Positions 6,945 through 14,947 of a DNA stretch of 23,267 bases are shown one piece after another. Source of the DNA: CAIOZA01 sp964464375. Its GTDB lineage: Bacteria; Bacteroidota; Ignavibacteria; Kapaibacteriales; UBA2268. The stretch lies in the NCBI GenBank assembly GCA_964464375.1, contig CAYXFU010000050.1:1-23267 (forward strand). Direction: 5' to 3'. Every line of letters begins with the position of its first letter. Positions within the stretch are counted from its first letter, which is position 1. Position numbers and translations under genes: made by a program. The notes beneath the pieces are model-generated. The model saw only the letters and a program-made list of their open reading frames with translations, did no database searches and was not told the DNA's origin.

Positions 6945-7433
6945 ATGAAAAATTTATTAGCAATCGCAATGGTTTTGTTCCTTGGAACATACTTTGCACA
7001 GGCAGACAACTGTCATGCAACAAAGACTGGTACATTCACATTCCAGGTAGAAGAAGCAATTGGTTTATCAGGCAGTGTTGCAGATATTGATTTAGGAGCA
7101 ATTTGCCCCTCATGTACCAAAACATTTAAAGACAAATGCTTTGAATGGACATTAACTGGCGGAAAAACTTGTGTTTTTGAAGCAGTCTTCACAAACCCAA
7201 CAATACCTACAGGCATTACTGTTGATGATGATTGGTATGTAAATACTAATGCAGCATGGGATCCAATTCAATCTACAAATTTGTACAATATTTATGCGAA
7301 TAGTCAATTTGCAGCATTCAAAATATGCGTAAACAGTATTTATGCTGATTGTAATGTCGCATCAGGTCCAAAAACATTAACTTATGGATTAGCTGTAAAT
7401 TATACATGTACTACACAGCAAGGCGCTAACTAA
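6945..7433 (+). CDS. Small secreted Cys-rich protein, candidate fibre subunit 1
   Basis: A 162-residue protein with a clear signal peptide (cleavage after AQA, residue 20), leaving about 142 residues. The mature part has eight cysteines (23, 54, 57, 65, 76, 128, 136, 155), including C54-P-S-C57. It shares three blocks with the next two genes: an early GTFTFQVEEAIG strand, AICPSCxKxF-C, and a C-terminal C-x-SG-alternating-hydrophobic-C block (136-155). It is first in the cluster, closest to the promoter, with the best ribosome site (AGGAG, 7 nt from the ATG), so it may be the most abundant product. A weak AT-rich hairpin (7434-7453) directly follows the stop and could lower downstream transcription. 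The subunit role is inferred from the chaperone and usher downstream; the family itself was not recognised. Confidence 0.72.
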   Translation: MKNLLAIAMVLFLGTYFAQADNCHATKTGTFTFQVEEAIGLSGSVADIDLGAICPSCTKTFKDKCFEWTLTGGKTCVFEAVFTNPTIPTGITVDDDWYVNTNAAWDPIQSTNLYNIYANSQFAAFKICVNSIYADCNVASGPKTLTYGLAVNYTCTTQQGAN

Positions 7434-7621
7434 TCAATTATATAATTAATTGAATTATTGCAATGTAAATGCGATTGAAAGTTAAAGTTTTTTGAAACTT
7501 ACTAAGTGAAGAATCATTGTTTATCTTGACACATCCTATCATGCTGAACATAAAGTGATTCATTCAATTGACTATTAACGAAAAATTAATTTTTTGAAGC
7601 AATATTTCAGTGAGGAATAAA

Positions 7622-8194
7622 ATGAAAAATAAATTTAATTCAGTAGCAGTAATTCTGTTTTCTGTATTCCTTTTGGTCTTCTGGTGTGATAATTCTAATG
7701 CAGCAGTAAGAAATAATTGTAGCGACGCTAAAAATGGAAAATTTAACTTTTCTGTTGCACCAGCTATCGGCATTACAGTTACACATGACTGGACATTAGA
7801 ACCAATTTGTCCTGGTTGTTTCAGAAAATGGAATTGTGAAGAAGGTTCATATTTCCTTGAGTTTATTATTTCTGGATCCACAGAATGTTGGTGGGATTGG
7901 TCTTCACCTGATAACGGAAAATCTAATCTGATTCAAATAGCTGGTGACAATCATGCAAAACTAGAAGGATGCTGGTATGAATTATCAGAATTACCTGTTA
8001 GTGAACCAAAAAATTGGGTACCGTTATTTGTTACTACAGCAGTCGGTCAGCCATTCTTACCAACAGCCGGTGGTATGGGTATTGGTGGTTTAAGGTATTA
8101 TATCACTTATCAAAGTGCTGATTGTGATGCGTCTGGTACATATACATATACTGTAACAGTAAACGCAAATTATACATGTTCAGCTTTACAATAA
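7622..8194 (+). CDS. Small secreted Cys-rich protein, candidate fibre subunit 2
   Basis: A 190-residue exported protein with cleavage likely after SNAA (about residue 28). The mature part has eight cysteines (33, 63, 66, 72, 89, 117, 168, 186). It aligns by eye with subunit 1: NC-x-AKNGKFNFSVAPAIG against NC-x-ATKTGTFTFQVEEAIG, then PICPGCFRKW-C, and finally C-x-SG-TYTYTVTVNANYTC against C-x-SG-x-LTYGLAVNYTC. It is longer in the middle (Trp- and Gly-rich, 89-160). ATG 7622 is preferred because GTGAGG lies just upstream; an in-frame GTG at 7610 is part of that ribosome site. It lies 188 nt after subunit 1; a possible terminator and a long hairpin follow it. The subunit role is inferred. Confidence 0.72.
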   Translation: MKNKFNSVAVILFSVFLLVFWCDNSNAAVRNNCSDAKNGKFNFSVAPAIGITVTHDWTLEPICPGCFRKWNCEEGSYFLEFIISGSTECWWDWSSPDNGKSNLIQIAGDNHAKLEGCWYELSELPVSEPKNWVPLFVTTAVGQPFLPTAGGMGIGGLRYYITYQSADCDASGTYTYTVTVNANYTCSALQ

Positions 8195-8203
8195 TGGTCG
8201 GAT

Positions 8204-8228
8204 AGAAATAGAGTATTCTATTTCTTTT
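8204..8228 (+). terminator. Possible weak terminator or attenuator between subunits 2 and 3
   Basis: AGAAATAGA (8204-8212) and TCTATTTCT (8217-8225) form a 9-bp perfect stem with a GTAT loop, ending in CTTTT. The stem is AT-rich and the T-tract short, so partial termination is more likely than complete termination. Confidence 0.45.
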
Positions 8229-8308
8229 AACTACACAGTATTGTGTTCTTTGAACTGTCATTAATTTCAAAGTATAATTAAATATTTTTACGATTTTTTA
8301 ATGACAAA

Positions 8309-8359
8309 AATTTACCACGAAGCTCCGGAGTAGAAGCTTTGGAGCTTCGAAGGTAAATT
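8309..8359. repeat. Long interrupted palindrome between subunits 2 and 3
   Basis: AATTTACC (8309-8316) pairs with GGTAAATT (8352-8359). CGAAGCTCC (8318-8326) pairs with GGAGCTTCG (8341-8349). That makes 17 bp interrupted only by a 1/2-nt internal loop, with a 14-nt terminal loop. The core relates to the family A palindromes at 2644 and 23123. In RNA it would be a stable stem-loop that could block exonucleases or terminate transcription within the cluster. Confidence 0.65.
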
Positions 8360-8448
8360 GCATTGTAAAACTTTTTTTGATAACTATTCATTAAATAATA
8401 TAAATGAATAGCTATCTGAAAAAAAATTAATAAACCAAAAAGGTAAAT

Positions 8449-8976
8449 ATGAAAACAATATTTATATTTATATTAACAGTTGCACTTATACTAATTGAAG
8501 CAACAACATGTCAAAGCCAGAGCATTGCTAAAACTTTAAATTCACTATCGTCAGGCACTACAGGTAATCTGAGTTTATCGACACCATCCACTGTGAAATT
8601 GAATGATATTTGCCCTGGATGCCAGAAAAACTGGACAAGTGATAGTTATTGCCTACAATGGGAAGTATCAACAACGAAATCTTCACAAAATTTCAAAGTG
8701 GAGTTTGCTAATCCACCAAATGCTTCAGCATATAATTTAGACTGGGAATGGATGTACCAAGACGAAAATAATGGACAATGGAAAAGCTTTAATAATGCAA
8801 AATTCCCAACTAGCGCATACAATCATACAAATAATATATTTACTGTGTACTCATCGAGTTTCCAATGTATCGAAGTGATAAAATTTAGAGTTTGTATAAA
8901 AGGATTGCAGACTCAATGTACTCAAAATTCAGGTACAGTGAATTTAGGATTCAATGTACGTGTTAGGTGTGATTAA
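8449..8976 (+). CDS. Small secreted Cys-rich protein, candidate fibre subunit 3
   Basis: A 175-residue protein with an N-terminal signal sequence; the exact cleavage site is unclear (around residues 20-25). Cysteines outside the signal are 55, 58, 68, 140, 149, 157 and 174. It shares DICPGCQKNW-C with DLGAICPSC and LEPICPGC of the two previous proteins. The C-terminal C-x-SG-x-VNLGFNVRVRC block (157-174) also matches. It lacks the early NC motif and two middle cysteines, so it is the most diverged of the three. Cys21 is not a convincing lipobox because it is preceded by ATT. A long hairpin lies upstream; the TPR gene starts 52 nt downstream. In chaperone-usher systems minor or tip subunits diverge like this, but that role is inference. 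Confidence 0.7.
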   Translation: MKTIFIFILTVALILIEATTCQSQSIAKTLNSLSSGTTGNLSLSTPSTVKLNDICPGCQKNWTSDSYCLQWEVSTTKSSQNFKVEFANPPNASAYNLDWEWMYQDENNGQWKSFNNAKFPTSAYNHTNNIFTVYSSSFQCIEVIKFRVCIKGLQTQCTQNSGTVNLGFNVRVRCD

Positions 8977-9028
8977 TAATTTTAGAGAATAATTCAACTT
9001 AAAGAATTGATTTACAATCAGGAAGAAA

Positions 9029-10297
9029 ATGAAAAATATCAAAATAATAATTTTATCATTTCTATTGCCATTTATTTTATGTGGTTTTGTTAATAGTGAA
9101 GGCACAGCGAAAACATCCAAAAAATCAATATCTAAAACCACTGCTCAAAATCACTATAAATCAGGAATGAAAAAAGGTGAATCAGGAAATTACTATGAAG
9201 CAATAGATGAATTTGATGAAGCAATCAGACTCAATCCAAAATACATTGATGCATTGGCTATGAGGGGACTTGCTAAATATTATCTTGGAGCTTATGATGA
9301 TGCCATAGAGGACTATTCAACTCTTATAAAATTAAAGCCAGACTATACTGATGCTTATTTGCAAAGAGCCTTGGTTAAATATAATTTATATAAATACAGA
9401 GATGCTATAGAGGATTGTAATATTGCGATAAATATCAGACCATTATTGCCTGTTGCATACTATATAAGAGGTATTTCAAAGGATTATTTGAAAGATCTGA
9501 ATGGATCATTAAAAGATTTGGATTCAGCAATTAGATTAAAGAAGAATTATTTGGATGCTATTTATAATCGAGGCTTGGTTAAACAGAAATTGTCTGATTA
9601 TTCTGGAGCAATTACAGATTATAATGAAGCACTCAGGTTAAAACCAGATAATTCTGATGCGTATTACAACAGAGCAGTTACCAAACGACTGTTGAAAAAG
9701 TATCCTGACGCTTTGGCTGATCTGGATGAAGCAATTAAATATAATAAAGAGTTTACTGATGCCTACTTCGTAAGAGGATTGATAAAACAAGAGATACAGG
9801 ACAACAGAGGTGCTTTGGATGATGTTAATTTTGTAATTTATAAAAAACCGGAATATGCAGAAGCATATTACACAAGAGGAATTATTATGCATAGTTTAGA
9901 GTATTTTTCAACTTCAATTGAGAATTTCGATAAAGCAATTAATCTTAAACCTGATTTCAGGGATGCATATTACAACAGAGGTATAGTTAAAATGGCTCAC
10001 AATGAAATTGAAAGTGCCATTAAAGATTTTGATGAAACGATAAGAATGGATTCTACTCACACAGGAGCTTTGATGGAAAGAGGAGAAGCTAGATTTGAGA
10101 AGAAAGAGTATAAAGCTGCGTTAAACGATTTCCAAAAAGTGATCCATATTGATCAGAAGCATACAAATGCTCACTACAAAGCCGGTCATACATATTACAA
10201 TCTTGGTGAGCTTGATGGAGCTTGTATGGAGTGGAAAATTGCAAGAGATTTGGGATTTGAAGATGGATTTAAAATGATTGAAACAAATTGCAAATAG
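9029..10297 (+). CDS. Exported TPR protein with eleven tandem 34-residue repeats
   Basis: A 422-residue protein with a signal peptide (KNIKIIILSFLLPFILCGF) and a short Lys/Ser linker. Residues 41-414 then form eleven contiguous tetratricopeptide repeats of exactly 34 residues, typically AYYNRGxxK...A-x-x-DxDxAIxLxPDxxD. TPR arrays form helical solenoids that bind peptides or proteins. Cys18 lies in FILCG, a poor lipobox, so I favour a soluble periplasmic protein over a lipoprotein. The gene lies between the candidate subunits and the chaperone, 48 nt before the latter, and has GGAAG before its ATG. Classical chaperone-usher operons carry no TPR protein, so it may be an assembly or handling factor; that role is inference. 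Confidence 0.85.
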   Translation: MKNIKIIILSFLLPFILCGFVNSEGTAKTSKKSISKTTAQNHYKSGMKKGESGNYYEAIDEFDEAIRLNPKYIDALAMRGLAKYYLGAYDDAIEDYSTLIKLKPDYTDAYLQRALVKYNLYKYRDAIEDCNIAINIRPLLPVAYYIRGISKDYLKDLNGSLKDLDSAIRLKKNYLDAIYNRGLVKQKLSDYSGAITDYNEALRLKPDNSDAYYNRAVTKRLLKKYPDALADLDEAIKYNKEFTDAYFVRGLIKQEIQDNRGALDDVNFVIYKKPEYAEAYYTRGIIMHSLEYFSTSIENFDKAINLKPDFRDAYYNRGIVKMAHNEIESAIKDFDETIRMDSTHTGALMERGEARFEKKEYKAALNDFQKVIHIDQKHTNAHYKAGHTYYNLGELDGACMEWKIARDLGFEDGFKMIETNCK

Positions 10298-10345
10298 TGT
10301 AATTAATTTTTTATTAATAAATTTAATAATAATGAGCAAAAAAGA

Positions 10346-11167
10346 ATGAAAAAATTAATCATAATATTTCTATTATTGCCTGTTTTTGCGAATATTTCCA
10401 ATTCGCAAGTTACAGTCTATCCGAGTTTAGTGTTTGTCGATCCTATTAGTCGTTCAGGATATATTCGCGTAGTTAATAACTCTGATGTACCAATGGAAAT
10501 TGAGATAGTGTCAGCATTTAGCTATAAAAATGGTGATTCTGCAAATTCAATAAAAACCCAAATTGATAGTATTATGGAATCAAAACACTCTTTAGAAAAG
10601 TATCTTAAAATATTCCCGAAGAGATTAGTTGTGCAAGGGAAGAAAGATCAAATGGTGAGGTTTCTTGTAATGCATCCGCCCGACATTTTAGATGGGACTT
10701 ATGTTTCTAATATAACCTTTATATCTCAACCCCTTCAGAAACAAATAGATACTACTGATACAAAGAATATAACAATGGGACTAATTCTAAAAACAGGAAT
10801 AATTTCTATGGTTATTTACCAGAAAGGCAAACTCACTACATCACTTGATTTTAGTGATGTTAAAACAGAATTGGATACAGCAAACCTTAATCTGACATTT
10901 AATTTTGAGAAGGATGGAAATTCACCATATTGGGGTAAAGCTAAAATATCTATATTTGATATAAAAGGAATGGAAATAGATACATTAAGTGAACCTTTCG
11001 GTGTTTATTGTTCCACAAAAAAAACCTTTCATATGAAAAAAGATAAATTCAAGACAGGCAATTACAAAGCTGAGATAACAATAAATACAATCAGAGCTGA
11101 TATACCAGAGGAAAGGACAATAAAGGTAGTTCCTATAACCAAAAGATTTGAGTTTACTTTACCTTAA
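10346..11167 (+). CDS. PapD-like periplasmic pilus-assembly chaperone
   Basis: A 273-residue exported protein; the signal peptide ends near NSNS-Q (residue 20). The first domain follows the PapD Ig-fold order. PSLVFVDPISRSGYIRVVNN (26-45) is the early strand pair; LKIFPKRLVVQGKKDQMVRF (87-106) corresponds to the 'P-x-x-x-L-x-x-G-x-x-x-x-x-R' segment before the G1 strand; DGTYVSNITFISQP (116-129) corresponds to the 'E-x-x-Y/F-W-L-N-V' segment. A second Ig-like domain (about 150-270) follows. PapD-type chaperones complement the incomplete Ig folds of fimbrial subunits and deliver them to the usher. It is slightly longer than usual (about 230-250). The usher-like gene follows after 26 nt. The match was read by eye; a generic Ig-fold protein is the alternative. 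Confidence 0.72.
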   Translation: MKKLIIIFLLLPVFANISNSQVTVYPSLVFVDPISRSGYIRVVNNSDVPMEIEIVSAFSYKNGDSANSIKTQIDSIMESKHSLEKYLKIFPKRLVVQGKKDQMVRFLVMHPPDILDGTYVSNITFISQPLQKQIDTTDTKNITMGLILKTGIISMVIYQKGKLTTSLDFSDVKTELDTANLNLTFNFEKDGNSPYWGKAKISIFDIKGMEIDTLSEPFGVYCSTKKTFHMKKDKFKTGNYKAEITINTIRADIPEERTIKVVPITKRFEFTLP

Positions 11168-11193
11168 TTACAAATAAATTAGATAATATTAAA

Positions 11194-14100
11194 ATGAAAA
11201 AGTCCATTTATAAAAAAATACAAATAATAGTAATACTAATTTTATCAGTATTCTATTATTCAAATGCTGAAACATTCACCTCTTTTTTTCCAAAGGGTGC
11301 TGATGAAGGTATTTTCTTATTAAAATATTCAAATGTGGTAAGAACTAGCCTAAACACAGTAGTTTATAAAGATAGTATTTATATCCCGCTCACAGCATTT
11401 TTCAGTGCTTTAGGAGTTGATTATCGTTTAGAAAATGGGAATAAAAGTATATCGGGATTTTTCATTAATACAGATTCTACATATCGAATAAGTTTTACTG
11501 AAGAAAAGGCAATTTATAATGAGAGGCATACTTCCTTTACAAAAGATCAATATTTCTTATCAGATATAGAAATTTATTTAAAACCAACATTAGTAACAGA
11601 AATTTTTGGAATAGATGTAAAAGCCTATTTTAATGATTTGGAAGTAAATGTTTTCTCAAAAATTGATTTGCCTGTTTTAGAGCAAGCAAAGAGAAATGAT
11701 AATTACAATAATTCGGATTTTAAAACAAATAGATTTTATCATTTCGGACCTTTGCTTTATGATAGGAGCAGGAGTTATCTTAATGGGGCAATGATTGATT
11801 ATAACATAAGCGCAACACAAACACTGAACCCAAGAAACAGATATTATAGTTATAGTTTTAATACAGGCATTGAAATACTAGGCGGTGATTTACAAGCTTC
11901 AACCAGTGGTGCTTATGATGAAAGGACTAAAGTCAATGTCAATCATTTGAATTATAGGTGGAGATATTATGTTGGGGATAATCCATATTTATCCCAAATA
12001 ATTGCTGGTCAAATATCAAGTGGAGGTTTCTTCAGCAATAATCTTCCTTCAATATTAATGCAAGGTGTTCAGATATCAAATGATCCTGCAATGAAAACAC
12101 CCTATTTTTCTACTATTGTAATAGAAGATAAAATTAATCCAGAATGGCAAGTAGAACTCTGGATCAATAATCAGTTATATGGACAGAAGCAATGTGATAT
12201 GACCGGTTACTTCAGATTTGATCTACCTGTAAATTACGGTTATACAAATGTAGAATTAAGATATTATGGACCCAAAGGAGAAGTCATAAGTAAGAAAGAT
12301 TTCCTCAATATTCCTACTGAATTTCTTAATTCTGGTGAAGTTAGATATGCAATATCTGGTGGTAAGCAAATTTACGATAATAATTTACTCACAACTGCAA
12401 GACTAACAACGGGTATAACAAGATTTCTAACAAATTCAATTTTAGCTACAAAAATAATTGGAAGTGACTCAGTATCCATTGTAAACCATTTGGCATTAAG
12501 AATTTACAGAGGATTTATGACTTCTGTTGATATTTCACCAAACAACTATTACAGAGCTACTTTATCATCGAATACTCAAGAATATGGTGGAGCAAATCTT
12601 ATTTTTACAAAGTATGAAGGTGAGATAGCCAAATCAATTCAAAATCAGACTACTTTAACATTTGGAATTCCGAGATTTACATATCTACCATTCGGAACAT
12701 CAGTTCAATTAATAAGAACACAAAAATCAATTAATAATGAGTATAATATTATTGCAAATGTTAATACTAGTTACAATTCAATTTATTTGAATGCCCTTTA
12801 TCGATCTATTTATTTTGAAAACCATGGAAAACTCAACTCTTCCTTTCAAACAATTTTATTTGATATGAATTATACGCTTAATAGTTTCAAGAACATGTGG
12901 GAATTCCTTAATAATACTAGGTTAGGATTTTCAAGTCTATATGATATGACAGCTAAAAGGTTGTATAACTTAGAAGTATATATGAATAAATTGATAGGAA
13001 ATTCAATTGAAGTAAGATTCGGTGTCAATTATAATTTTATATTTAAACAACCTACTGTGCTAGCTGGTGTTCTTCTTAATTTACCTTCTCTAAGATCCAA
13101 CACGAGTGGAACTTTCGACCCTCAAAGGAGTTCAATAATGCAATCTGTACAATCTACACTTGCATTTGACTCATTTCAGAAAGAATTACTGCTTACTAAT
13201 AGTGGGTTTCAAAGTAGTGTCGGAATGGGTGCAGTCACTGTGAGATTTTTCCTAGATGAAAATGAAGATGGAAAATATACTGATGGAGAAAATTTCTTAC
13301 CAGATGTAGTTTTCAATATTCCTGGCATAGTAATTTCGCAAGGACAAGATAAAACCGAAAGCAGAGTACACAATCTAATGCCTTATGCTAAATATAATCT
13401 TGTCATTAATATGGAATCATTTAAAAATCCACTTTGGACTCCTATTGCTAATGAGTTCTCATTTATTGCAGATCCAAATACATACAAACCTATTGATGTG
13501 CCATGCTATTCTGCAGGTATTATCGAAGGTGGTGTGATGAGAGAATATGGAAAGGATAAACGTGGTCAGGCTGGCGTGAAAATTCAAATAATGAAGGTTG
13601 ATAGCACCTGGAAGCAAGAAGTTTCAGTTTTTGCTGATGGTAACTTCTACTTTATGGGTGTACCTCCCGGAGATTATTACGCTACGGTTGACTCCACTCA
13701 AATGAGTATTTTAAACGTAAATTCTGAACCTAAATCATTGCCATTTACTGTAAGAAAAACTTCAAGTGGTGATATGGTTAGTAATATAAATTTCACTCTG
13801 AACAGCAACAGCCCTGGAGTTCAACCAGTGGAGAAGGACGAGTCTAAGAAAGTAATCGCCGCTTCAATAGTAAAACCTGAGGAATCTACAATAGATAAAG
13901 CAGGTAATTATTTAGAAAAGCTAATACCAAAGGATACCAATCAAATTGTTGACAGTAAGAATATACCTATTGAAGATAAAATTATTTCATCTAAGGAGAT
14001 GGAGCCTAAGATAGATGGAAACATAAAGATGGAGAACTCATTTACTTTTAAAACCTCCAAAATGACTTATCTGACAGTGCCAATGCAAAAAGAATTAGAT

Positions 14101-14367
14101 AAGATTGCAGATTATCTTCTAAAGAACTCTAATGCCAGACTTATGATTGATGGACATTCGGACAACTTCGGATCTCCAGCTGAAAACCTGGCTGTATCAA
14201 ATACAAGAGCAAATGAAGTCGTTAATTATTTAATTCGTAAGGGAATTAAAAAGGACAGATTACTTTCTGCCGGACATGGTGCGTTAAAAGCTATAGCCGA
14301 CAATTTAACTGATGCAGGAAGAGCAAAAAATAGAAGAGTAGAATTAAAAGTTATAGATAAAAAATAG
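11194..14367 (+). CDS. Usher-like outer-membrane protein fused to an OmpA peptidoglycan-binding domain
   Basis: A 1057-residue exported protein (signal to about residue 25). Residues about 45-165 form the N-terminal domain of usher-like proteins (IYIPLTAFFSALGVDYRLENG, SGFFINTDSTYRIS, then LPVLEQAKR). A long Tyr/Asn/Ser-rich beta-barrel region follows (about 180-670), containing a plug-like Ig segment, INPEWQVELWINNQLYGQ to NVELRYYGPKGE. Next comes an SdrD-like domain with a perfect EF-hand-type loop, DENEDGKYTDGE (688-699), and a CarboxypepD_reg/CnaB-like domain ending FYFMGVPPGDYYATVD. After a Lys/Ser/Glu linker (about 860-945), residues 948-1055 are OmpA-like, with GHSDN (987-991), R1005 and NRRVEL (1046-1051) binding diaminopimelate. 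Ushers export and polymerise chaperone-bound subunits. The OmpA fusion is unusual and would anchor the pore to the cell wall. Confidence 0.75.
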   Translation: MKKSIYKKIQIIVILILSVFYYSNAETFTSFFPKGADEGIFLLKYSNVVRTSLNTVVYKDSIYIPLTAFFSALGVDYRLENGNKSISGFFINTDSTYRISFTEEKAIYNERHTSFTKDQYFLSDIEIYLKPTLVTEIFGIDVKAYFNDLEVNVFSKIDLPVLEQAKRNDNYNNSDFKTNRFYHFGPLLYDRSRSYLNGAMIDYNISATQTLNPRNRYYSYSFNTGIEILGGDLQASTSGAYDERTKVNVNHLNYRWRYYVGDNPYLSQIIAGQISSGGFFSNNLPSILMQGVQISNDPAMKTPYFSTIVIEDKINPEWQVELWINNQLYGQKQCDMTGYFRFDLPVNYGYTNVELRYYGPKGEVISKKDFLNIPTEFLNSGEVRYAISGGKQIYDNNLLTTARLTTGITRFLTNSILATKIIGSDSVSIVNHLALRIYRGFMTSVDISPNNYYRATLSSNTQEYGGANLIFTKYEGEIAKSIQNQTTLTFGIPRFTYLPFGTSVQLIRTQKSINNEYNIIANVNTSYNSIYLNALYRSIYFENHGKLNSSFQTILFDMNYTLNSFKNMWEFLNNTRLGFSSLYDMTAKRLYNLEVYMNKLIGNSIEVRFGVNYNFIFKQPTVLAGVLLNLPSLRSNTSGTFDPQRSSIMQSVQSTLAFDSFQKELLLTNSGFQSSVGMGAVTVRFFLDENEDGKYTDGENFLPDVVFNIPGIVISQGQDKTESRVHNLMPYAKYNLVINMESFKNPLWTPIANEFSFIADPNTYKPIDVPCYSAGIIEGGVMREYGKDKRGQAGVKIQIMKVDSTWKQEVSVFADGNFYFMGVPPGDYYATVDSTQMSILNVNSEPKSLPFTVRKTSSGDMVSNINFTLNSNSPGVQPVEKDESKKVIAASIVKPEESTIDKAGNYLEKLIPKDTNQIVDSKNIPIEDKIISSKEMEPKIDGNIKMENSFTFKTSKMTYLTVPMQKELDKIADYLLKNSNARLMIDGHSDNFGSPAENLAVSNTRANEVVNYLIRKGIKKDRLLSAGHGALKAIADNLTDAGRAKNRRVELKVIDKK

Positions 14368-14404
14368 TTTAGTAGTTTGTAAATACAATTTCTGGAGTTT
14401 TATA

Positions 14405-14938
14405 ATGTTTAAAATAAAATCAATTTACCTTGCTGTGATATGTATATTCTCCATGTTTATCATTCAAGGTTGTACAGAAGATATAGTCCCACCTCCGGGG
14501 GAAGAAGCAAAGTTAATGACCATCGATGAGATTAAGACCACTAAAGGATTTACTTGGTTTCAGACTGGATATGATAAATATACCTTTGACACAAATCTTG
14601 TTAATGAAATAAAAAGCAAGTTGGTGAATACTGACAAAACATTCCTTGTATTTGTCAATCCATCTTGTGCTTGTACAGGAACACAGGAACATTTCCCGGC
14701 TGTTGTGAAAATACTGCGGAATGCCGGAATTGATGAACCAAAATTTAAAGTTTACACAATGCCATATCCTGATATGAAAAATCCATACACTAATATTTTT
14801 AAGATCAATTATTTGCCAGCATTTTTTATAATGAAAGATAATATTGCACTAAAATCTGTTTTTGATTCCTTATCCTTTTATCGTCAATCAGGATCAGATG
14901 TCACTATTGAAGAATCATTTCTTAAATGCCTTAAATAA
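14405..14938 (+). CDS. Thioredoxin-fold lipoprotein with a CxC motif
   Basis: A 177-residue lipoprotein precursor. The hydrophobic leader ends in lipobox IIQGC with Cys23 as the lipidated residue, followed by an acidic, Pro-rich linker. The body has a thioredoxin-like order: strand TFLVFVNPSCAC (active-site region C88-A-C90 instead of CxxC), a helix (EHFPAVVKILRNAG), strand KFKVYTM, then the conserved cis-Pro in YLPAFFIM (Pro138). This suggests thiol/disulfide exchange or metal binding at the membrane surface, possibly acting on the Cys-rich secreted proteins of the cluster; that partner is inference. GGAG precedes the ATG by 7 nt. It lies 37 nt after the usher and 9 nt before the barrel protein, clearly one operon. 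Confidence 0.7.
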   Translation: MFKIKSIYLAVICIFSMFIIQGCTEDIVPPPGEEAKLMTIDEIKTTKGFTWFQTGYDKYTFDTNLVNEIKSKLVNTDKTFLVFVNPSCACTGTQEHFPAVVKILRNAGIDEPKFKVYTMPYPDMKNPYTNIFKINYLPAFFIMKDNIALKSVFDSLSFYRQSGSDVTIEESFLKCLK

Positions 14939-14947
14939 TTATTTTGT

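Noticed and set aside
7610..7621. GTG start for candidate subunit 2
   Set aside because: The GTGAGG here is the ribosome-binding site of the ATG at 7622.
8449..8523. Candidate subunit 3 as a lipoprotein (Cys21)
   Set aside because: The residues before Cys21 (EATT) do not form a lipobox; small residues are missing at the -1 position.
9083..9090. TPR protein as a lipoprotein (Cys18)
   Set aside because: FILCG has Leu at -1 and Ile at -2, unlike functional lipoboxes; a soluble exported protein fits better.
11194..14367. T9SS sorting domain on the usher-like protein
   Set aside because: Its C-terminus is a clear OmpA-like domain (GHSDN, NRRVEL), not a Por-type sorting domain.
14370..14390. Possible third copy of the GTAGTATTTGGTAT regulatory repeat before the Trx-fold lipoprotein
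   Set aside because: Only GTAGTTTGTAAAT is present; it needs a gap, has no second copy 27 nt away and no -7 box at the right distance.
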